Assembly: GCF_012641395.1 (NCBI RefSeq)
Contig: NZ_JABAIH010000026.1
Coordinates: 1 to 49,698, forward strand
Direction: 5' to 3'
Length of the DNA stretch: 49,698 nucleotides
Origin: Rhizobium sp. P32RR-XVIII
GTDB taxonomy: Bacteria > Pseudomonadota > Alphaproteobacteria > Rhizobiales > Rhizobiaceae
Shown: one piece after another, positions 27,045-34,680 of the stretch
Layout of the letters: each line of letters starts with the position of its first letter
Numbering within the stretch: the stretch's first letter is position 1
Position numbers and translations under genes: made by a program
Notes under the pieces: generated by a model
Seen by the model: the letters and a program-made list of their open reading frames with translations, nothing else
The model's database searches: none
What the model was told of the DNA's origin: nothing

Positions 27045-28562
27045 TCACAGATCATGACCGGAATAGGAACAGTTGAACGACTTGTTGCAGAGCGGGAAGT
27101 CTGCGACGATATTGCCTTCGATTGCCGCCTCCAGCAGCGGCCATTGAAACCAGGATGGATCGCGCAAATGGCAGCGTTCGATCCCGCCCTCCCGGTTCAG
27201 CCGCAGCCAGACCAGCACGTCGCCGCGAAAGCTCTCGACCAGAGCCATGCCTTCCCGGCTCTCACTGACGAATGGGATATCCTTCAGGATCGCACCGTCC
27301 GGCAACCGGTCGAGGATCTGTCCGATCAGTGACAGGCTCTGCTCGACTTCCCGAATGCGAATCCAGACGCGGGCGTTGACGTCGCCTTCGCTCAGCACCG
27401 GAACCTCGAAGGAAAGCTGGTCATAGGGCGGGTAACGAAACGCATCCCGGGCGTCGAAACCGCGACCGGAGGCGCGCCCGATATAGCCGCCGGCGCCATA
27501 TTGGCGGGCAAGCTCTGGGCGCAACCTGCCGGTGCCGACCGTTCGGTCCTGAAGGGAGGCAGTATTGTCGTAGAGCTCCACCAAGGCCGGCAATTTCCGG
27601 TGGATTTCATAAAGCAGGGTCTTCAGGCCAACCTGTCCATCTTCACTGAGATTAACCGCAGTGCCGCCGGGCAGGATACAATCACGCATCAAGCGGTGGC
27701 CGAAGGCGGCGGCGGCGGCGCGTAGCACGAGTTCGCGCAACACGCCGCAATGGGCGTGCATCAACGGAAATGCGGCGTCGTTGCAGATGGCGCCGATATC
27801 GCCGAGATGGTTGGCGAGCCGCTCCAGTTCAGCCATCAGCGCGCGCAGCCAGACGGCGCGGGGCGGGATTTCGAGGCCGAGCGCCGTCTCCGCCGCCTGC
27901 GCGAAGGCATAGGTGTAGGCAACTGTGCTGTCGCCGGATGTTCGCCCGGCAAGTTGCGCTCCGCGTATCAGGTCCGCCCCTGCCATTAGCGACTCGATCC
28001 CCTTGTGGACATAACCGAGCCGTTCCTCGAGACGAACGACCGTTTCGCCGTTGGCTGTGAATCGGAAATGTCCGGGCTCGATGATGCCGGCATGCACGGG
28101 GCCGACAGGAATCTGATGCAAGCTTTCACCCTCGGCACGCAGGAAGCCGTAGGGAGCGACCTCGCGTGGCGGAACGCCATGCTCTCCGAGCGGATGACAC
28201 AGATCCCAGCGGCCGTGATCGAGCCATGGCCGTTCGTCCGGCAGATCTCGTGGTTCGAGACCGGTCAGGTCGCGGATCGCCCGCTCCAACCGCAGCGCCG
28301 GTGGGTGAAGCCGCGCGACGGAAGGATAGCCGCCATCGTCCAACCTCTCCAGGCTGAGGACAGCGATCGTAGCGGCCGGTTCGTCTAGCAGAGCCATGTG
28401 GAGGGCGCTCTTCTCGCCCCAAAGGCCGAGCAGGGTCAGACCTCCTTCCGAAACCGCCAGACTGGCCGAGGCCCATAGCGCCGGATCGGCGAGGACCCGC
28501 GGCCACGGACCATGATGTCGAACCGGACTGCTGCTCTCAATGAGATCGCTTAGCACCAGCAT
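27045..28562 (-). CDS. NuoCD/HyfG-like large subunit lacking [NiFe] ligands
   Basis: A 505-aa protein related to the fused NuoC-NuoD type large subunit (HyfG/HycE). The start at 28562 has GGGAGGA. The N-terminal part (about 1-140) is NuoC-like; the large-subunit domain begins around GPVHAGIIEPGHFRF. Where hydrogenases have the first C-x-x-C pair for nickel, this protein reads LAGRTSGDSTVAYT (about 204-217). At the C-terminus, in place of the second C-x-x-C, it reads FPLCNKSFNCSYSGHDL, with two Cys five residues apart and no canonical motif. It therefore cannot hold a normal [NiFe] centre, and fits the Ehr group that links complex I and hydrogenases. The true electron partner is unknown. Confidence 0.85.
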   Translation of the reverse strand: MLVLSDLIESSSPVRHHGPWPRVLADPALWASASLAVSEGGLTLLGLWGEKSALHMALLDEPAATIAVLSLERLDDGGYPSVARLHPPALRLERAIRDLTGLEPRDLPDERPWLDHGRWDLCHPLGEHGVPPREVAPYGFLRAEGESLHQIPVGPVHAGIIEPGHFRFTANGETVVRLEERLGYVHKGIESLMAGADLIRGAQLAGRTSGDSTVAYTYAFAQAAETALGLEIPPRAVWLRALMAELERLANHLGDIGAICNDAAFPLMHAHCGVLRELVLRAAAAAFGHRLMRDCILPGGTAVNLSEDGQVGLKTLLYEIHRKLPALVELYDNTASLQDRTVGTGRLRPELARQYGAGGYIGRASGRGFDARDAFRYPPYDQLSFEVPVLSEGDVNARVWIRIREVEQSLSLIGQILDRLPDGAILKDIPFVSESREGMALVESFRGDVLVWLRLNREGGIERCHLRDPSWFQWPLLEAAIEGNIVADFPLCNKSFNCSYSGHDL

Positions 28563-28575
28563 AGTTCCTCCCGCG

Positions 28576-30033
28576 TCATCGAAGAACGTTGGCGATATGC
28601 TGGAACCAGGCGACCAGCGGTGGCGGCAAGTAGATGCCGGCGGCAAGCACCAATGCGAGATGAGTGTACATCGGCATATAGGATGCCTCAGCGGGTGCCA
28701 TGCTGCCGCGCGGCTGACCGAAGACGGCGCCCGTCAGCCGCAGCAGCAGCGCGCCAAAAGCGACAAGCAATCCGAAGACCAGCGGAATGGCAAGCAGCGG
28801 TTGTTTTGAAAAAGCCGAACTAACGATCAGGAATTCGCTCATGAATATTCCGGCTGGCGGCAGTCCGGCGATGGCGACGACGCCGGCCAGCAGGCCCCAG
28901 CCGAGCCCCGGATGCGTTTCCGTCAGGCCGCGGATGGCGGAAAGCCTTTGCGTTCCCTTGACCTGGGCGATGTGGCCGACAGCGAAGAAGATCGCCGACT
29001 TGGTCAGCGAATGCATGACCATATGCAGCAGCCCGGCGAAATTGGCGATCGGCCCACCCAGGCCGAAGGCAAAGACGATGATGCCCATGTGCTCGATCGA
29101 GGAGTAGGCGAACAGGCGCTTGATATCGCGGCGGCGGTAAAGCATCAAGGCCGCGAAGATCAGCGAGGCGATCCCCATTGTCATCATCAGCGGTCCGGGG
29201 GCAAGAGCCTCGGGATTGGCCGACAGCAGCATCTTGAAACGCAGGACCACGTAAAGCGCGACATTCAAGAGCAGGCCGGAAAGAACGGCGGAGATCGGCG
29301 TCGGCCCCTCGGCATGCGCGTCCGGCAGCCAGGCATGCAGCGGTGCAAGACCGACCTTTGTGCCGTAGCCGAGCAGCAGAAAGACGAAGGCGACGTTGAG
29401 AAGCGACGGATCGAAAGTGGCAGCGTGATCAATCAGGATGGTCCAGACCATGGCGTCATCGCCTTCACCGACGACCGGCTGCGCCGCCAGGTAGACGAGA
29501 ATGGTACCGAAAAGCGCAAATGCAATGCCGACGCTTCCCAAAATGAAATATTTCCAGGCCGCCTCGAGCGCTTCATGCGTGCGATAGAGACCGACCATCA
29601 CCACGGTCGTCAGCGTCGCCAGTTCGACCGCCACCCACGTCACGCCTATATTGTTCGAGACGAATGCGAGATTCATGCCGAACATCATGATCTGATACAT
29701 GGCGTGGTAGAAACGAACGTTTGCGGGTGTCAGCCGTCCCGTCTCCAATTCGTGGGCAATGTAGCTGGCGCTGAATACGCTGGTGGTGAAGCCGACGAAG
29801 GTGTTGAGGACGATGAAGACGATGTTGAGGTCATCGACGAGGACATATTGCCCGGGAGCCGGCCGCTCTGTCACGAACAGAGAAAGGGCGGCAAGCAGGG
29901 TCAGGAGGCTGGCGAACACATTCAGCCTCGCCGTCACCAGATAGCCGGCTAGAAGTGCCAGAAGTGCCGCCGCGGCGATCGGTATCAGAAGAATGGCCAT
30001 CACCGCGTCAAAGGCGGAGAAGTACGCATTCAT
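28576..30033 (-). CDS. HyfF-like membrane antiporter subunit of Ehr complex
   Basis: A 485-aa multi-spanning protein of the complex I/Mrp antiporter family (NuoN/NuoL/HyfF-like), with about 14 membrane helices. The conserved ion-path blocks are visible: WVAVELATLTTVV with a buried Glu, YGTKVGLAPLHAWLPDAH with the key Lys, and FAYSSIEHMGIIVFAFGLGG. It would translocate protons or sodium. The start codon overlaps the stop of the HyfE gene (ATGA). Confidence 0.9.
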   Translation of the reverse strand: MNAYFSAFDAVMAILLIPIAAAALLALLAGYLVTARLNVFASLLTLLAALSLFVTERPAPGQYVLVDDLNIVFIVLNTFVGFTTSVFSASYIAHELETGRLTPANVRFYHAMYQIMMFGMNLAFVSNNIGVTWVAVELATLTTVVMVGLYRTHEALEAAWKYFILGSVGIAFALFGTILVYLAAQPVVGEGDDAMVWTILIDHAATFDPSLLNVAFVFLLLGYGTKVGLAPLHAWLPDAHAEGPTPISAVLSGLLLNVALYVVLRFKMLLSANPEALAPGPLMMTMGIASLIFAALMLYRRRDIKRLFAYSSIEHMGIIVFAFGLGGPIANFAGLLHMVMHSLTKSAIFFAVGHIAQVKGTQRLSAIRGLTETHPGLGWGLLAGVVAIAGLPPAGIFMSEFLIVSSAFSKQPLLAIPLVFGLLVAFGALLLRLTGAVFGQPRGSMAPAEASYMPMYTHLALVLAAGIYLPPPLVAWFQHIANVLR

Positions 30034-30695
30034 TTCCGCCGCCTCCCCTTGAAATCGTCGAGCGCGCGGACGTCGACCGTGTCAAAGCGTTCGCGAATGC
30101 GAAACAGGAAAATGCCGATGACGATGAAGGCGATCAGGATCGAGAAGGCGACGCTGATCTCGACGACCAGCGGCATGCCCTTAGCGCCGGTCGCGGCAAG
30201 CACTAGCCCGTTTTCGAGCGACATGAAGCCTACGACCTGGCTTACAGCGTTGCGGCGGGTGATCATTACGAGCAATCCCAGCAGCAGGACCGACAGCGCG
30301 AAGGCGAGATCCTCGCGCGCCAGCGGGTTCGCCTTCGGCGTCACCCGCAGCATCACCGCCGTCGCCAGGGCAACAAGGCCGATGCCGGCAAGCATGGTGG
30401 GACCGATGCCTACGACGGTCTCGATCTCCCGGTGTATGCCGAGCTGACGGATCATGCGGTGGAGCACCACGGGGATGATGATGGCTTTGAAGACGAGGGC
30501 GATCGCCGCCGTTATATAAAGATGCGGAGCGTCCTGGACAAAGGCTTGCCAAGCCACCGACAAGGTCAATACCAACGAATGTAGCGCGAACACGTTGAGC
30601 AGCGCATAGAGGCGGTCCTGATAGAGCATCATCATGCTGACCAGGACCAGACCGCCGGCGAACATATGAGCGATGTCGAAGACCGGTCCGTCCAT
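30030..30695 (-). CDS. HyfE-like membrane subunit of Ehr complex
   Basis: A 221-aa membrane protein with about six to seven helices, homologous to HyfE and, in its second half, to NuoK (AVSQVVGFMSLENGLVLAA holds the conserved Glu of NuoK helix). The start at 30695 overlaps the stop of the HyfC gene by four bases (ATGA), and its own stop overlaps the start of the HyfF gene in the same way, so translation is coupled through the operon. Confidence 0.88.
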   Translation of the reverse strand: MDGPVFDIAHMFAGGLVLVSMMMLYQDRLYALLNVFALHSLVLTLSVAWQAFVQDAPHLYITAAIALVFKAIIIPVVLHRMIRQLGIHREIETVVGIGPTMLAGIGLVALATAVMLRVTPKANPLAREDLAFALSVLLLGLLVMITRRNAVSQVVGFMSLENGLVLAATGAKGMPLVVEISVAFSILIAFIVIGIFLFRIRERFDTVDVRALDDFKGRRRK

Positions 30696-31651
30696 CACAG
30701 ACTCCTCGAAACGAAGCGCAGCAACGTGGCGAGCAGACCGAGCATCAGCGCCGCACCCAGGAATTCGGGTACCCGGAAGACTCGCATCTTGGCGGTCGCG
30801 GTCTCGAACAAGGCAAGGAGAGCGCCGCCGACAGCAAGCTTGATGAGATAGGCGAGCATGCCGATCACATAGGCGGCAAGGCCTTCCCCCAGTACGGCGA
30901 GTTTCCACGGAACGAACATGCAGGCTATCAGGGACATGTAGAGCAGCAGCTTGAGGAATGCCGCGAGCTCGATCATCGCCAGGTGCCGTCCGGAATATTC
31001 GAGCACCATGGCTTCATGCACCATGGTCAACTCCAGATGGGTTGCGGGGTTGTCAACGGGGATGCGGCCGTTTTCGGCGATCGCAACCATGATAAGGGCG
31101 ATAAGGGCGATTGCCAGGGATACGCGCAGACCGACCTGCGGGGAGGTCATGAAGGCGGCGATTGTTGAAAGCTGAGTCGAGCCGGCGATGAGCGCAAGCG
31201 TGAAGATGATCAGCAGCGTCGACGGCTCTGCGAGCGTTGCGATCATCGCTTCGCGGCTCGATCCGATGCCACCGAAGCTGGTGCCCACGTCCATGCCGGC
31301 GAGCGCCAGAAAGAAACGTGCGCTGCCGAGCAGAGCGATGATGGCGATCAGGTCCGCCGTCCAGCTGAAGATGAGGCCGGTGGCGAAAGTGGGGACGATA
31401 GCTGCCGCGACCCAGGTCACGGCAAAGATCAGATAGGGCGTCACTCTGAACAGCCATGACGCATTCTCGGCCAGCACCACCTCCTTGCGCAACAGCCGCA
31501 AAATGTCGCGGTAGGGCTGGATGATCGAAGGCCCCCGCCGGCGTAGCAATCGCGCCTTGATCAGCCGGATGAACCCGGTCAGGAGCGGTGCGACCAGCAC
31601 GACCAGCGCCATCTGGAAGGCCTGAACGAAAAGAGCGGAGATCACGACCAT
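30695..31651 (-). CDS. HyfC/NuoH-like membrane anchor subunit of Ehr complex
   Basis: A 318-aa membrane protein with about eight helices, of the NuoH/HyfC/HycD family that connects the hydrophilic arm to the membrane arm. The NuoH signature is present as AENGRIPVDNPATHLELTMVH, shortened here to AENGRIPVDNPATHLEL, with the acidic residues that line the quinone or ion cavity, and RPGPSIIQPYRDIL-like RRRGPSIIQPYRDIL near the N-terminus. The start overlaps the end of the HyfB gene by ten bases. Confidence 0.88.
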   Translation of the reverse strand: MVVISALFVQAFQMALVVLVAPLLTGFIRLIKARLLRRRGPSIIQPYRDILRLLRKEVVLAENASWLFRVTPYLIFAVTWVAAAIVPTFATGLIFSWTADLIAIIALLGSARFFLALAGMDVGTSFGGIGSSREAMIATLAEPSTLLIIFTLALIAGSTQLSTIAAFMTSPQVGLRVSLAIALIALIMVAIAENGRIPVDNPATHLELTMVHEAMVLEYSGRHLAMIELAAFLKLLLYMSLIACMFVPWKLAVLGEGLAAYVIGMLAYLIKLAVGGALLALFETATAKMRVFRVPEFLGAALMLGLLATLLRFVSRSL

Positions 31652-33663
31652 AGCGCCAGAACCAGAAGCAGAAAGACGAGCGCGAGGAAGACCAGGCTCA
31701 GATAGCGCCGGATCGTCAGGAATTGCAGGCGATTGAGCTTTTCGGTGGCCAAGCCGACGGCGCCGACAATCGGCAGGTAGAGTCCTTCCCAGATCAAATC
31801 ATGTGTTTCGACGACCAGGCGTGCCGGACGGAGATCACCGGGCGCCGGCATGTCGACCCTCTCGCGGGCGCGGAAAACCAATGTCCCGAAAACGCGCCGA
31901 ATGGGTTGGGCGAAGCTGCCGGCCGTATACTGCGTTGCCGGACTGATCTCCGGAAAGCCGCAATCCCAGGCAGGCACCCGGCGCAGCGCCCGCGAGGCGA
32001 AGCGGTGGATGAGATAGGCCGTCAGCGATGCCGAGAAGAGGGTAAATAGAAAAACCAGAAGCCCGTTGTAGGAACTGCGGCTTTCGGCGATCGGCACGAT
32101 CGACAGCCATGGGATATCCGCCTGCACCGGCATCCGGTCGCCGATCAGCGACTGCACCACCGGGGCAAGGCTATCGATGACGATCCCCGGCAGGATACCA
32201 GCGAGAAGGCACAGCGCCGCTAGCACGGACATCGCCGCCAGCGAGAAGCGGTCGACCTCCATTGCTCTTTCAGCTGCGGCGGTGCGGGGGCGACCGAGAA
32301 AGGTCACGCCGAACACCTTGACGAAACAGGCGGCGGCGAGGGCCGCCGACAAGGCGAGCAAGCCGCCCACCGCCGGCACCAGGATCTTCAGGCCCCATTG
32401 CGGCAGAGCAGGACTTTGCAGGATGGCCTGGAACACCAACCACTCGGAAGCGAAGCCGTTGAATGGCGGCAGTGCAGAAATCGCGACGCAGCCGACGAGG
32501 AACGCGATGCTGGTGACCGGCATGTGATGGATGAGGCCGCCGAGCTTGTCCATGTCGCGCTCGCCAGTCGCCGTCAGCACCGCGCCGGCGACGAAGAAAA
32601 GCAGACTCTTGAAGAAGGAGTGGTTAAGCACATGGAATAAAGCGGCCGTCAGCGCCAGCGCCGCAGCCAGCCCCATGCCGTTCGCCTCGAAGGCAAGCGC
32701 CAGGCCGAGGCTGACGAAGATCACACCGATATTCTCGATCGTGCTATAGGCAAGCAGCCGCTTGAGATTGCTCTCCATCAGCGCCTGCAATATGCCGAGG
32801 ACCGCGCTTACGCTGCCGATAATCAGGACGACGAAGCCCGACCACCAGGTCGGCATGCCGATGAGGTCGAAGACCACCCGGACGAAACCATAGACCGCGA
32901 CCTTGGTCATGACGCCGCTCATGAGGGCGGAGACATGGCTCGGAGCGGCGGGATGCGCCAGCGGTAGCCAGACATGCAGCGGCAGGAGACCAGCCTTGGA
33001 ACCGGCGCCGAGCAGCAGCAATATGAGCACGAGACCGGCGATAAAGGGTGTGTGTGCGCCCCCCCGCATGGCGGCGAAACCATAATTGCCGTCGAGCCCG
33101 GCAAGGAGACCGAAGGCAAGCAGCAGGGAAAGCGTGCCGAAGCTTGCCATGACGATATAGACATAGCCTGCCTTCCGGTTGTCAGCGTCGCGGTGGTGCG
33201 CCATCACCAGCACCCAGGATGCAAGCGACATGAACTCCCAGGAGATGAGGAAGGTGAAGGCATCGTCCGCTAGAACGACGAGATTCATGCCAGCGAGGAA
33301 GGCCGGGAAGAACGGCAGGACCCGATGCGGCGCGAGTTCGTGACGGCCGTAGCCAAGGGCGTAAAGCGCCGCGAGGACGCCGCCGAGATTGACGACCGTC
33401 AGGAAGAAGGCGGCAAGCGCGTCGAGTCGGAAATGGCTTCCCAGCCATGGCAGGCCGAGAGGAAGGGCAAGCGCCGGCACCTCAGCGGTAGGAAGAGCCG
33501 TGGCAAGATGTGCGAGCGCGATAACAAACGCGACGGCGGAGCAAGCCAGGCTTGCGCCGTAGACGACAGGCGTGGACCGGGCCGAACGGGCGATCGGCAC
33601 CGCCAGCACCGCCGTCCCCAGCAACGCGGCCACGCATGACAGCAGGACGGAAAGCGGTGTCAC
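31642..33663 (-). CDS. HyfB-like membrane antiporter subunit of Ehr complex
   Basis: A 673-aa multi-spanning protein of the antiporter family, homologous to HyfB (hydrogenase-4 component B). It carries LISWEFMSLASWVLVMAHH with the conserved Glu, GSKAGLLPLHVWLPLAHPAAP with the conserved Lys, and LLAYSTIENIGVIFVSLGLA. Length and about 16 helices fit HyfB. It begins with a GTG at 33663 that overlaps the stop of the helix-turn-helix gene (GTGA), so it is translationally coupled to that regulator. Confidence 0.88.
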   Translation of the reverse strand: MTPLSVLLSCVAALLGTAVLAVPIARSARSTPVVYGASLACSAVAFVIALAHLATALPTAEVPALALPLGLPWLGSHFRLDALAAFFLTVVNLGGVLAALYALGYGRHELAPHRVLPFFPAFLAGMNLVVLADDAFTFLISWEFMSLASWVLVMAHHRDADNRKAGYVYIVMASFGTLSLLLAFGLLAGLDGNYGFAAMRGGAHTPFIAGLVLILLLLGAGSKAGLLPLHVWLPLAHPAAPSHVSALMSGVMTKVAVYGFVRVVFDLIGMPTWWSGFVVLIIGSVSAVLGILQALMESNLKRLLAYSTIENIGVIFVSLGLALAFEANGMGLAAALALTAALFHVLNHSFFKSLLFFVAGAVLTATGERDMDKLGGLIHHMPVTSIAFLVGCVAISALPPFNGFASEWLVFQAILQSPALPQWGLKILVPAVGGLLALSAALAAACFVKVFGVTFLGRPRTAAAERAMEVDRFSLAAMSVLAALCLLAGILPGIVIDSLAPVVQSLIGDRMPVQADIPWLSIVPIAESRSSYNGLLVFLFTLFSASLTAYLIHRFASRALRRVPAWDCGFPEISPATQYTAGSFAQPIRRVFGTLVFRARERVDMPAPGDLRPARLVVETHDLIWEGLYLPIVGAVGLATEKLNRLQFLTIRRYLSLVFLALVFLLLVLALWS

Positions 33664-33974
33664 GGGGCATCCCTCGCTGCAGGAAAGGGCTCTGATGGTT
33701 CCGTCGTTCCGCTCTCGGAGCGCTTGAGTTTCGCCTTGAGCCTGACCCCTCGCCCTCCATCCGCGCTGGCATCCCCCTCGTTGATCACCTCAATACCGGC
33801 GCTTTCCAGTGCGTCCAGCAGACGCATCAGGGAGTCGACATTGCCGCGCACCACATCGGCGCTCGCCTCCATTCGCTGGATTGTCGGAACCGAAATTCCC
33901 GCTAATTCGGCCAGCTGGCGCTGGTCGATGCCGAGGAGGGCGCGGGCAGCCCGGATCTGAGCGGCAGTAATCAC
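33660..33974 (-). CDS. XRE-type helix-turn-helix regulator heading the Ehr operon
   Basis: A 104-aa DNA-binding protein. Residues about 5-60 form a lambda-repressor-like helix-turn-helix: QIRAARALLGIDQRQLAEL, then AGISVPTIQRMEAS. The tail is basic and low in structure. The start is a GTG at 33974 with only a weak ribosome-binding site. Its stop overlaps the HyfB start (GTGA), so it is the first gene of the Ehr operon and probably regulates it. Upstream lies a cluster of ATCAAT/ATTGAT half-sites over the likely promoter, which would be its operator, suggesting autoregulation. Confidence 0.82.
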   Translation of the reverse strand: MITAAQIRAARALLGIDQRQLAELAGISVPTIQRMEASADVVRGNVDSLMRLLDALESAGIEVINEGDASADGGRGVRLKAKLKRSESGTTEPSEPFPAARDAP

Positions 33975-34016
33975 GATTCAACCATCGCGTATCTTACCCA
34001 GCCTCTGATATCTGAG

Positions 34017-34050
34017 ATCAATAATGTTCTTATTGATGTATGAAATCAAT
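34017..34050 (-). promoter_or_regulatory. Operator-like repeats in the promoter of the Ehr operon
   Basis: A perfect inverted repeat, ATCAATAA (34017-34024) and TTATTGAT (34030-34037), is followed by a third half-site ATCAAT (34045-34050). On the minus strand, TTGATT followed 17 bases later by CATTAT resembles a sigma-70 promoter that overlaps these half-sites. The half-sites do not have the four-base spacing of an FNR box, so a separate regulator, probably the XRE protein encoded 40 bases downstream, is inferred. Confidence 0.6.
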
Positions 34051-34680
34051 ATTCTGATGCCTCAGCATCGTTTTGACATGATTTAGAGCGGCACATAGGC
34101 TTGGAGTAGTCCGCTTAACTCCGGACGCGTGGCACCAGAAGAGCGGTGCGCCCTGCCCGCCCCATAATCACGGACTGAATACCGCTAAGTGCGGATTCCA
34201 ACAGCATAAATGTGGACTGGACGGGCCCGCTACCATGTCCGTCTGATGAGCCGTTCGTTCATATCTCCCGAAGCATAGGCAAAATCAGGCCCTCTGAAAT
34301 GCTGACAAGCATTGTTGACAACGTCGAAGCGTGGAAGATCACCGAAACGATGCAAACAACGCCGCCGAATAACATTCGAAGGATGGGCCGATCACCAATG
34401 CGCTGGACGACTCTTTCAAGCTGGCCAAGGGTGATCCCGCGAAGGCGTTCTGCACGAAGTAGAGCCGGCTCCATGACTATGCCAAGGAGAAGGGTATCAA
34501 GCGTGAGATCATCAAGGAAAGCGCAGTCAGCAAGGGCGGAAGGGGCAAGGCCATCTTGCCGCGGCCGAGCTGCGAGGCGTGGCAATCGCCCCCTTGGTTC
34601 CGCCTGCGAAGTCAGTCTTGTGTCGAAAGCGAGTTCAGCCGTATCGCGGGGCCCTCAGCGGTGACCCCCTCTCGTCCCGG
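34051..34680. other. Spacer with a decayed gene fragment
   Basis: About 630 bases between the Ehr promoter and the end of aioA. On the plus strand a coding-like remnant runs from about 34385 to 34560: ITNALDDSFKLAKGDPAKAF, a TAG at 34460-34462, then RLHDYAKEKGIKREIIKES and SKGGRGKAILP in the same frame. I do not recognise the parent family. The opposite strand is also open (34585 to 34259) with a hydrophobic stretch, but without a ribosome-binding site. A dyad (GTGACC ... GGTCAC, 34661-34685) follows the aioA stop on the minus strand, without a T run. Confidence 0.4.

Noticed and set aside
27045..28562. [NiFe]-hydrogenase large subunit
   Set aside because: Neither C-x-x-C nickel motif is present, and no maturation genes are in the window.
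28912..29952. Open frame of 346 codons opposite the HyfF-like gene
   Set aside because: Very polar, low-complexity translation with no start site; the minus-strand protein is a clear antiporter subunit.
34030..34050. FNR box upstream of the Ehr operon
   Set aside because: TTGAT and ATCAA are present, but seven bases apart instead of four.
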